Below are positions 42,315 to 50,231 of a stretch of DNA of 64,000 bases, piece by piece. Below the pieces are notes generated by a model. The model did not search any database and had not been told where the DNA came from. It saw only the letters and a list, made by a program, of their open reading frames with translations. Where the stretch lies: the NCBI GenBank assembly GCA_039961735.1, contig JABRVX010000012.1, forward strand, positions 1 to 64,000, read 5' to 3'. Source of the DNA: Fimbriimonadia bacterium. Lineage in GTDB: Bacteria > Armatimonadota > Fimbriimonadia > Fimbriimonadales > JABRVX01. Positions within the stretch are counted from its first letter, which is position 1, and every line of letters begins with the position of its first letter. Both the position numbers and the translations under genes were made by a program.

Positions 42315-42805
42315 TGGCCCGGCGAGCCTTTTTTTCGTTTCACTACGAGCTCGACGTTCATCGTGCATCCATCATTCGCAATGCGCCGCTTACACACAGC
42401 GATACGGTGAAGAGCTTCATCGATGCCTCCCTCTGGGAAGAGGCAAAGCGCAAGAGCACAGATGCCCTGAAGAAACTCATCATGGACGCCCTCCAGGGTA
42501 CGTCAGTGACCGTTGTTCTAATCGGCAGCAGAACAAACGACCGACCTTGGGTGAAGTACGAACTCGAACAGAGCATCGCACGGGGAAATGGAATCGTGGG
42601 CGTTCGCATAAACAAACTAAAGAACCTTGGTGGGCAAGTGACTGGGAAGGGAGTAAACCCACTGGACAACGCCACCGTGACATTCAAGAGCGGATCGAAG
42701 AAGCCCGCTTCAACCTATTACAAGACCTACGATTACGTAGATGATGACGGCTACAAAAACCTCGGAACTTGGATCGAAGAGGCAGCGAGGCTGGCAGGCA
42801 AATGA
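42314..42805 (+). CDS. TIR-like domain protein (ThsB/DUF1863 type)
   Basis: 163 residues. RRAFFSFHYELDVHRASIIRN at the start, then TVVLIGSRTNDRPWVKYELEQSI and GIVGVRI, match the TIR-like domain of Thoeris ThsB proteins (PF08937). Family members make a nucleotide signal from NAD on phage infection. No SIR2/ThsA effector is nearby; the partner here is the membrane protein upstream. Its stop shares ATGA with hsdS. Confidence 0.83.
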   Translation: MARRAFFSFHYELDVHRASIIRNAPLTHSDTVKSFIDASLWEEAKRKSTDALKKLIMDALQGTSVTVVLIGSRTNDRPWVKYELEQSIARGNGIVGVRINKLKNLGGQVTGKGVNPLDNATVTFKSGSKKPASTYYKTYDYVDDDGYKNLGTWIEEAARLAGK

Positions 42806-43950
42806 GTCGCCCTATGATTAAGCTCGGCGAGGTTGCCGAATTTGCCCGTGACGGTGTCCTACCGAATCACATCAAGTCTGGGACACTATTCGTTGGACTT
42901 GAGAACATCAAGAAGGGTGGAGGTTTTGAGGGTGTATCGACAGTTGACGAGGGCGAGCTTGCAAGCACGAAGTTCGCTTTCACGCCGAAGCATGTTCTGT
43001 ACGGGAAGCTACGACCCTACTTAGCGAAGATAGCTTTGCCTGACTTCGAAGGCGTCTGCAGCACTGACATCATTCCCATCTTGCCAGGGCCAAAGTTGGA
43101 TCGTCGCTACCTGGCTCACTATCTGTTGACGCCGAAAATGATTGCGCTTGCCTCCGATCGTGCAGCCGGTGCGAATCTGCCTCGCCTTAGCCCCCGCGTA
43201 CTAATCGACTTTCCCATTCCGTTGCCACCAATCGATGAGCAAAGGCGGATTGCGGCGATGCTCGACAAGGCTGAGGAGCTTCGCGCCAAGCGCCGCGCCG
43301 CCATCGCCCTGCTCGACCAACTCCCCCAAGCCATCTTCCTCGAAATGTTCGGCGACGGAGTTCCGCTCAAATCTCTTTCAGAGCTCGCAGAGCTTAAGCG
43401 TGGCCCATTCGGCGGGGCTCTCAAGAAGGAGTTCTTTGTTGAATCAGGATTCAAGGTCTATGAGCAGGGCAACGTTATTGCAGATGATTTTGAAATCGGG
43501 AACTACTTCATTGACGAGCGACGATTTAGCAAGATGCGTGGATTCGAGATTGCGCCCGATGACCTACTCGTTTCGTGCTCTGGCACGTTAGGGCGGATCG
43601 CCCAGGTTCCTCGTAATGCAGCACCAGGTCTAATCAACCAAGCATTACTTCGCCTGAGGGTGCGGAACGACCAGATGAGACCTACGTTTCTTCGATTGGC
43701 TCTGCAGTCCCATGCGGTTCAGCAGGTATTGGCAGGTTTCTCAAGAGGAAGCGGTTTGCAGAATTTTCCGCCGATGTCAGAAGTACGATCCTTATTGATC
43801 CCTGCGCCTGATCTGCATGCCCAAGACAAGTTTATTGTTCGAGTCGAGCAGATTGCAGGGATCAGAGCCGCCTATCAATCCGTCCTCGACGAATCCCACG
43901 CTCTCCGCACCTCGCTTCAATGGAGTGCCTTCTCAGGAGATTGTGGATGA
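42802..43950 (+). CDS. hsdS: Type I restriction-modification specificity subunit HsdS
   Basis: 382 residues with two target-recognition domains: the first ends with LPPIDEQRRIAAMLDKAEELRAKR, the conserved helical spacer, and the second occupies about 195-370. The two half-repeats would recognise the two parts of a bipartite DNA site. The start at 42802 follows from the ATGA overlap with the TIR-like gene. It is coupled to the KAP gene by another ATGA. Confidence 0.9.
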   Translation: MSRPMIKLGEVAEFARDGVLPNHIKSGTLFVGLENIKKGGGFEGVSTVDEGELASTKFAFTPKHVLYGKLRPYLAKIALPDFEGVCSTDIIPILPGPKLDRRYLAHYLLTPKMIALASDRAAGANLPRLSPRVLIDFPIPLPPIDEQRRIAAMLDKAEELRAKRRAAIALLDQLPQAIFLEMFGDGVPLKSLSELAELKRGPFGGALKKEFFVESGFKVYEQGNVIADDFEIGNYFIDERRFSKMRGFEIAPDDLLVSCSGTLGRIAQVPRNAAPGLINQALLRLRVRNDQMRPTFLRLALQSHAVQQVLAGFSRGSGLQNFPPMSEVRSLLIPAPDLHAQDKFIVRVEQIAGIRAAYQSVLDESHALRTSLQWSAFSGDCG

Positions 43951-46124
43951 GCCAATGGATCGACAGCCCGCTTGAAGAGGAAGAAGCGGACGAACTTGGT
44001 AGGGGACCCTTTGCTGCCCTCATTGCCACCGCACTTTTGGCGGAAAACAAGAAGCGAGCGACGATCGTAGGCCTTACCGGAGGTTGGGGTACAGGAAAGA
44101 GCACCGTCGCCAACTTTGTCGTCAGCCGAGTCAGGGCCGCGAACAAAGACATCGAGATCATTCGCTTTGAGCCATGGATGGTGAGCACTTCGGAAGCCCT
44201 TGCTCGGGAGTTCTTCAAGGAGCTTGGAAAGGCTGTGCTTCCAAAGAGCGACACGAAGGAAGCCAAGGAGAAGCGTGCCCGATTCTACAAGTACACGGCC
44301 TTGACGTTGGACGCACTGGCTCTGACCACCGACGCTGGCAACACCCTTGGAGTCCCGTTCGCCGGGGTTACCACAAAAGCGCTCCGGGGGAGCAAGAAAG
44401 CCATTGACCTAGCCGCAAAGGGACTCGAAGCTCAAGCGCACCAGCCGACTCTCCGAGAAGCTCGCGAAACGCTGAGCAAGGCACTGGTTGACTTAGAAAA
44501 GCCGGTCGTGGTGGTGATCGACGATATTGACCGGCTCAATACAGACGAAGTCCGAACTGTGTTTCAACTCATCAAGGCATGTGCTGACTTTCCGAACGTC
44601 CGCTATCTACTGCTCTATGATCGAGACCAAGTTGTCCACGCGCTCAAGGATTCTGTCAATGATGCCGAGGCGTTCCTGGAGAAGATTGTTGGGCAGATTT
44701 TCGATTTGCCTCTGGCGACAAAGAAGCAGAGAGAAATAGTTTTGGCTCGGAATCTTGAAGCGCTTGGCATCCATGAGCTGGAAGGCAAGCCGCTTGAGCG
44801 GCTCCAAGAAGTGTTTCGTAGTGTGCTCTTGCCTGGGTTGCCGACTGTTCGTCATGTCAAGCGGTATGTGGGCACCGTTGCGTCACTTCTCCCAGGCGTG
44901 GTAGTGGATCAATATCGCAATGTCGATCCTGCCGACTACTTGGCGCTTGAGTTCCTTCGACAATATGTTCCGAAGCTATACAACGTGCTCCGAGAGGAGG
45001 AGGCACCTGTTCCCGGGGGCCTTGTTTTCGAGATCGCACACTCTGAGAAGCTTGCCGAGCGACGCAAGCAGTCGCGGGAAGAAGCGATCCCGGAATATGA
45101 GCCCATGCGATCATTGGCGACTGAAGCACTCGCCATTCTAAACGACGACGTCGACAATTACGCCGGCGTTCGCCGTGCTTGGACTCTGCGGCAACATACT
45201 GAGCGGCGCTTTGCTTCCGAGCATTGGAAGCCAGTGTATTTCGGATTTCACTCGGGCCGAGCGGCCCTAAAGGATGAGGACTGGAGCGATATGCGGACGA
45301 CGCTCGGTCAGCAAACTCAGGATTACCCTTGGCTTGACCGTCTTTCCAACGCCGAAGACCGCACAATCTTTGCCCGTGCCGTAGCCGACCGAGCGATTGA
45401 CTTGTCGATAGACGAAGCTAAGAAGCTGTTTGAAGTCATCGTCGCCTGGGGCGAGAAGCAGGCTTCTGAACCTTATGACAACTTTGCCAATGTCATGGAT
45501 CCGATGGGCGCAGTTTGGCTAATCGGGACGTCGTGTCTCGTTCGCATCGCCAAGGCAGAGAACGCTGTCCAAGTCGTACTCGATGTATTAGACAAGACGA
45601 ACGCCGTGGGTTGTATTGGCTACATCTGCGGAATGGAGCATGAGCAGATAAAGAAGCTTCACGGGCAGGGAGATTGGACTACGAGCGACCGTTTTGCAGC
45701 GCTCTCTGAAAAACTGACGCCCATGTTGCGTCATGCCGTTGAATCGGAAGCCGTGTTCGATCACCCGAGTCCTGACGAGTTCCTCCTGGCTTGGAATTGG
45801 CTCGACGGCCAAGAGGCTTACAAGAAGTGGTTTGACGAGATGTCGTCAGATCCTGCTCGATTGGCAAAATACGTGAACCATGTGATGGCGATCATGCGCA
45901 AGCAACAGGGCTTCTCAGGATGGGGCGGCGAATTGGATTCCCCCTTCTTCAAGGGGCTCGAAGCGCTAGAAGACTCGCTGCTAACCGAAGATGGCCTTTG
46001 GGCGCGGGATTTCTGCATCAAATCGATGCGGCGAAACGCCCGATTCCACAGTGGCGAGATATTGGAGGATGACAAGCAGGAAGAAGACAGTGCCACTGAC
46101 GACGGGGGCCGCGAGAAGCAGTAG
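43947..46124 (+). CDS. KAP-family P-loop NTPase
   Basis: 725 residues from ATG 43947. Walker A is GGWGTGKS (45-52) and Walker B lies in VVVVIDDIDR (187-196), followed by the KAP signature RYLLLYDRDQVVHAL. Between them is a moderately hydrophobic stretch (about 115-145) where many KAP proteins have membrane insertions. The C-terminal 350 residues are unassigned. KAP NTPases recur in phage-defence loci; placement between hsdS and hsdR ties this one to the island. Confidence 0.85.
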   Translation: MSQWIDSPLEEEEADELGRGPFAALIATALLAENKKRATIVGLTGGWGTGKSTVANFVVSRVRAANKDIEIIRFEPWMVSTSEALAREFFKELGKAVLPKSDTKEAKEKRARFYKYTALTLDALALTTDAGNTLGVPFAGVTTKALRGSKKAIDLAAKGLEAQAHQPTLREARETLSKALVDLEKPVVVVIDDIDRLNTDEVRTVFQLIKACADFPNVRYLLLYDRDQVVHALKDSVNDAEAFLEKIVGQIFDLPLATKKQREIVLARNLEALGIHELEGKPLERLQEVFRSVLLPGLPTVRHVKRYVGTVASLLPGVVVDQYRNVDPADYLALEFLRQYVPKLYNVLREEEAPVPGGLVFEIAHSEKLAERRKQSREEAIPEYEPMRSLATEALAILNDDVDNYAGVRRAWTLRQHTERRFASEHWKPVYFGFHSGRAALKDEDWSDMRTTLGQQTQDYPWLDRLSNAEDRTIFARAVADRAIDLSIDEAKKLFEVIVAWGEKQASEPYDNFANVMDPMGAVWLIGTSCLVRIAKAENAVQVVLDVLDKTNAVGCIGYICGMEHEQIKKLHGQGDWTTSDRFAALSEKLTPMLRHAVESEAVFDHPSPDEFLLAWNWLDGQEAYKKWFDEMSSDPARLAKYVNHVMAIMRKQQGFSGWGGELDSPFFKGLEALEDSLLTEDGLWARDFCIKSMRRNARFHSGEILEDDKQEEDSATDDGGREKQ

Positions 46125-46165
46125 CTAATCTGTTCAGGTTTAGCTAGGATGATGAAAACAGAAAC

Positions 46166-49100
46166 ATGAGTTCGCAGTTCAGCTTCCTTGAATCCGAGTT
46201 TCCAGAGCTCTTCGAATCCGCCCAACGGGCGGAGGAGACGGCATGCTCAGACCCTCGGGCGTCGTGTTTCTATGCTCGACGAGCTCTCGAATTGGCCGTG
46301 AACTGGGCTTATGAGCACGATCCGATCCTACAGCTCCCTTACCGGGAAGATCTGAGCGCTCTGATCCACGAACCAACGTTCCGAAACATGGTCGGCCAAG
46401 CGGTGTTCTACAAGTGCCGCGCGATCAAGGATCTTGGGAACCACGCCGTGCACAGCCAGAAGCCGATGACCACGAAGGAGTCGGTCTCCGCCGTTCGCGA
46501 GCTCTTTCACGTCACGTACTGGTTTGTCCGAACCTACGCCAAGGGAAACAGACCCGAGCCCGGACTCAGCTTCGATCCCGGAGCGCTTCCGAAGACGACG
46601 GCCGTCCCCAAGCAGACGCTGGCACAGCTTCAGGGCCTCAATGACGAGCTCGCTGCAGAGCGAGAGAGGCTCTTCGCAGCTCTTGCCGAAAAGGAGACGC
46701 TTGACGACGAGTTGAAGCGCCTCCGGGCCGAGGTGGCGGCCGCGAAGAAAGACAATGAGGCCACACCCGACACTCACAACTATTCCGAGGCTGAGACGCG
46801 AGACCTCTTCATTGACCTGCTTCTCCGAGAGGCCGGCTGGGTACTCGACAAGAAAGAGGACACAGAATACGAGGTCGCTGGCATGCCCAATGCCGAGAAC
46901 AAAGGCTTCGTGGACTACGTGCTCTGGGGCGACGATGGCAAGCCGCTTGGCTTGGTTGAGGCGAAGAAGACGAGGCGAGACGCCCGGGTCGGCCAGCACC
47001 AAGCGAAGCTCTACGCCGACTGCTTGGAAACCAGGTTCGGCCAACGTCCCGTGATCTTCTACACGAACGGCTATGAACACTGGATTTGGGACGACGCGAT
47101 GTATCCGCCTCGATCCGTGCAGGGTTTTTACAAGAAGTCTGAATTGGAGCTGCTGATCCAGCGCCGCCAGACCCGCAGAAGCCCCGCGGCCGTGAAGATC
47201 AACGAGAAGATCGTGGACCGTTACTACCAGACGCGAGCGATTCGGCGGATAGGCGAGGCGTTCGAAAAAGACCACTCACGTCGAGCGTTGATTGTCATGG
47301 CGACGGGAGCCGGAAAGACCCGAACGGTAATTGCTCTTGTAGACCTCCTGATGAAGGCCAATTGGGCCAAGCGGATGCTGTTCCTGGCCGACCGTACCGC
47401 GCTCGTGAACCAAGCGGTGAACGCATTCAAGCGGTACTTGCCGGACGCGGCGCCGGTGAACCTGGTGACAGAGAAAAACGCAGAAGGTCGGGTCTACGTT
47501 TCAACCTATCCGACGATGTTGGGCCTGATCGACGCGACTAATGGAGCGGAGCGTCGGTTCGGAGTTGGCCACTTCGACCTGGTGATCATCGACGAGGCGC
47601 ACCGATCGGTGTTCATGAAATATCGTGCGATCTTCGACTATTTCGACAGCTTCCTAGTTGGGCTGACGGCAACGCCGAAAGACGAAGTTGACCGCAACAC
47701 TTACAAGCTCTTCGAACTGGAGGACGGAGTGCCAACGGACGCGTATCCGCTGAGCGAAGCGGTTGCCGACAAGTATCTGGTTCCGCCGAAGTCAGTCTCC
47801 GTGCCCTTGAAGCTCCCCTCGCAGGGGATCACCTACGACCTGCTTTCAGATGAGGAGAAGGAACGCTTCGAGCTGACCGACTGGAAGGATCGAGCCGAGG
47901 ACGTGTTGGCTTCAGGACGCGTCGAGCCGACCGCAGTGAATCAGTGGCTCTTCAACGAGGACACGGTGGACAAGGTGCTGAAGCACCTCATGGAACGGGG
48001 CCTGAAAGTGGACGGCGGCGACAAGTTGGGCAAGACGATCATCTTCGCCAAGAACCACGACCACGCCGTCTTTATCGCCGAGCGCTTCAACAAGAACTAT
48101 CCAAAATATCGCGGAGAGTTCGCCCGCGTGATCGACTTCCAGGTCGAATACGCTCAGGATCTTATTGACCGATTCAGTAATCCGAACAAGCTGCCACAGA
48201 TCGCGATCTCGGTTGACATGCTCGACACGGGGATCGACGTGCCCGAGGTCGTCAACCTTGTTTTCTTCAAGCAGGTTCGCTCCAAAACCAAGTTCTGGCA
48301 GATGATCGGCAGAGGAACCAGGCTTTGCCCGAACCTCTTCGGGCCAGGGCTCGACAAGGAGTTCTTCTACATCTTCGACTATTGCGGGAATCTGGAGTTC
48401 TTCAGCCAGCAACTCGACGGTACAGAAGGCACTTCCGGGGCATCGCTTTCACAGCGTCTGTTCGCGGCCCGATTGAAGCTGCTAGCCGCGATTTCGGGAT
48501 CGAAGGAAGGTGCCAAAGCGGTCAAGGAGCACTTGGCGCAGTACGGTTCGGAACCGATGACTGACGAGCAAGTCTTCCAGTCGATCCTCGAAATATTGAA
48601 AGCAGAAGTTGGATCGATGAACACCGACAACTTCATCGTCCGTGCGAAGCGCAGATTGGTCGAGAAGTATCAGAACGCCGATGAGTGGCTCAGCTTGGAC
48701 GAGGAGAAGCTCTCGGAACTTGAACATGAGATCGCCGGGCTACCCAGCGAGAAGGAGCCGGAGGCGGTCGAAACAAAGCAGTTTGACCTTCTCATCCTCA
48801 GACTGCAAATCTCGACGTTGAAGGGGACGAACGCTTTCAAGCGCATGAAGCAACAGGTTCAGGAGATTGCGGCCCTGCTTGAAGAGTCTTCCAGCATCCC
48901 CGTCATCAAAGAGCAGCTGAGCCTCATCCAAGACCTGCAGTCGGACGGTTGGTGGGATGACGTGACCGTGCCGATGCTAGAAACCGTAAGACTCAGACTC
49001 CGAAATCTCGTTAAGCTTATCGAGCATCGAAAGGGCAGTCCCGTGTTCACGGACTTCACCGACGAGATGGGAGACGAGGCTGACATTGATCTGCCCGGAT

Positions 49101-49597
49101 TCACGGATGCAATCAGTTTTGAGCGATTCAAGGAAAAGGCCAGAGCATTCCTGCGGAGTCACCAGGACCGAGAGTCCATCCAGAAGCTTCGGCTGAACGA
49201 GCCCCTGACCGAAGCTGACCTCGAAGACCTCGAGCAGATCCTCATAGAAAGCGGTGCCGGAACTGAGCAAACGATCGAGAAGGCTGCAGAAGGTGGGCTA
49301 GGGTTGTTTGTGAGATCCCTGGTTGGCTTAGATCGCGAGGCGGCCAAGTCGGTGCTGAACGAGTTTCTAGCGGGCAAGACGCTGACCGCCAGCCAGATCG
49401 AGTTTGTGAACATGGTCGTGGACTACTTGACTGAGTATGGCGTCATGGAACCTCGTGCCCTTTATGAATCCCCGTTCACTGACATCAGTCCGCTTGGACC
49501 GGACGGGCTATTTGAGTCTGGAGTCGTTGATCGGCTTGTCGGGGCTCTTCAGACAATTCGGATGAGAACCTTCTTGCCAGCCTCAAAGCTTGGTTAA
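46166..49597 (+). CDS. hsdR: Type I restriction endonuclease subunit HsdR with N-terminal DUF4145
   Basis: 1143 residues. Residues 1-110 are a DUF4145-type helical domain, followed by a short coiled coil (about 150-190), the nuclease core (Asp250, Glu265-x-Lys267 in GLVEAKKT), and the SF2 translocase with Lys384 in ATGAGKT and DEAH at 476-479. Later helicase motifs include QMIGRGTRL. The protein pumps DNA and cuts it away from unmethylated sites. Length and motifs are intact, so the endonuclease is probably made even though hsdM is frameshifted. Confidence 0.95.
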   Translation: MSSQFSFLESEFPELFESAQRAEETACSDPRASCFYARRALELAVNWAYEHDPILQLPYREDLSALIHEPTFRNMVGQAVFYKCRAIKDLGNHAVHSQKPMTTKESVSAVRELFHVTYWFVRTYAKGNRPEPGLSFDPGALPKTTAVPKQTLAQLQGLNDELAAERERLFAALAEKETLDDELKRLRAEVAAAKKDNEATPDTHNYSEAETRDLFIDLLLREAGWVLDKKEDTEYEVAGMPNAENKGFVDYVLWGDDGKPLGLVEAKKTRRDARVGQHQAKLYADCLETRFGQRPVIFYTNGYEHWIWDDAMYPPRSVQGFYKKSELELLIQRRQTRRSPAAVKINEKIVDRYYQTRAIRRIGEAFEKDHSRRALIVMATGAGKTRTVIALVDLLMKANWAKRMLFLADRTALVNQAVNAFKRYLPDAAPVNLVTEKNAEGRVYVSTYPTMLGLIDATNGAERRFGVGHFDLVIIDEAHRSVFMKYRAIFDYFDSFLVGLTATPKDEVDRNTYKLFELEDGVPTDAYPLSEAVADKYLVPPKSVSVPLKLPSQGITYDLLSDEEKERFELTDWKDRAEDVLASGRVEPTAVNQWLFNEDTVDKVLKHLMERGLKVDGGDKLGKTIIFAKNHDHAVFIAERFNKNYPKYRGEFARVIDFQVEYAQDLIDRFSNPNKLPQIAISVDMLDTGIDVPEVVNLVFFKQVRSKTKFWQMIGRGTRLCPNLFGPGLDKEFFYIFDYCGNLEFFSQQLDGTEGTSGASLSQRLFAARLKLLAAISGSKEGAKAVKEHLAQYGSEPMTDEQVFQSILEILKAEVGSMNTDNFIVRAKRRLVEKYQNADEWLSLDEEKLSELEHEIAGLPSEKEPEAVETKQFDLLILRLQISTLKGTNAFKRMKQQVQEIAALLEESSSIPVIKEQLSLIQDLQSDGWWDDVTVPMLETVRLRLRNLVKLIEHRKGSPVFTDFTDEMGDEADIDLPGFTDAISFERFKEKARAFLRSHQDRESIQKLRLNEPLTEADLEDLEQILIESGAGTEQTIEKAAEGGLGLFVRSLVGLDREAAKSVLNEFLAGKTLTASQIEFVNMVVDYLTEYGVMEPRALYESPFTDISPLGPDGLFESGVVDRLVGALQTIRMRTFLPASKLG

Positions 49598-49606
49598 ATG
49601 CAGCTA

Positions 49607-49671
49607 GGTTCCTAATGAGGTTCCTAAACGAGTTGGCTCATCGAGACCCCATATGACCCGGTTCTGGAACC
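49607..49671 (+). promoter_or_regulatory. Arm-type integrase sites at the right end
   Basis: Two GGTTCCTAA copies (49607-49615, 49619-49627; 12-base spacing) and the near-palindrome GGTTCTGGAACC (49660-49671) lie between hsdR and DR3. They echo the sites beside DR1 and DR2 and mark the right arm of element B. Confidence 0.65.
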
Positions 49672-49700
49672 TATATTGGGCTCTTCGAATCGACTGAACT

Positions 49701-49749
49701 TGCAATCGCACTGCAGAGGTCGGGAGTTCGAATCTCCTCATCTCCACCA
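49701..49749 (+). repeat. Attachment repeat DR3 (attR, original tRNA 3' half)
   Basis: TGCAATCGCACTGCAGAGGTC matches the tRNA anticodon arm, and the CATCTCCACCA end is the same, but the T arm reads GGGAG/CTCCT instead of GTGGG/CCCAT. Both substituted pairs keep Watson-Crick pairing. It lacks a tRNA 5' half. It is best read as the 3' half of the chromosomal tRNA-Ala displaced by integration. Confidence 0.85.
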
Positions 49750-49751
49750 AT

Positions 49752-49926
49752 CACCCTGGTGCCGCTTACTAGAGGGGACCGTGGCGGCGTCACGGCGTAC
49801 CACGGCATAGCGAGGGTGCCCCTAAGAAGACCCGTCCAAAACCGATATGCTCGTAGAACGACAGCGCACAGCGAATGTCCTTAACTGGGGGCACTGGGTG
49901 ACCGAAATGATCTGGGGCTTGTTCAT
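49752..49926 (-). pseudogene. Remnant of a VOC (glyoxalase/bleomycin-resistance) gene
   Basis: From ATG 49926 the minus strand reads MNKPQIISVT, then in a second frame PPVKDIRCALSFYEHIGFGRVFLG, then in a third HPRYAVVRRD, up to the att repeat. Together these are the first 55 or so residues of a VOC-fold protein with two frameshifts, after which the gene is gone. It is evidence of decay or deletion at the right boundary of the island. Confidence 0.7.
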
Positions 49927-50231
49927 GGTCGCGCAGACTGCCTAGGGCAGCGCGGCCCAAGCTAGTGCACGCCCGCTGACCGAACCGCTTCGCCAGCAAG
50001 ACGAGGGGGCTCCTGCGCTCGAAGCCGTTAGTATCTCCTGCGTTCTGCCGCATGAGGTGCCCCGGGTGGCTCCGCACTTGGAACCGGCGCCGCAAATGTC
50101 GTAGGCCCTCGGGTCTCACCCGCCATGAGCGAGGCGGGGTTCTGGCGGAGGGATGCGGACCGGGCGAGGGTCGGATGGGGGAAACCTGGGTTATACTGGC
50201 TACGATACTTGCTGTGTCGGAGGGCTAGGCG
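49927..50231. other. Intergenic region, no gene seen
   Basis: About 305 bases between the VOC remnant and the large secreted protein. No convincing gene or hairpin was found; the promoter for the gene at 50232 should lie here. Confidence 0.4.

Larger units (their letters stand above)
19575..49749. mobile_element. Element B: integrase-bearing island with defence cargo
   Basis: About 30 kb from DR2 to DR3. It has the tyrosine integrase directly inside the left end, an excisionase convergent with it, a coupling-ATPase/replication-relaxation operon, ArdC antirestriction, an internal serine-recombinase/replication module, and a type I restriction island at the right end. No relaxase and no type IV secretion genes are visible, so transfer would need a helper or an unrecognised mechanism. 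DR3 at the right end carries the chromosomal version of the tRNA 3' half. Confidence 0.82.

Noticed and set aside
49701-49749. A tRNA gene at DR3
   Set aside because: There is no 5' half; the sequence before it is element DNA.
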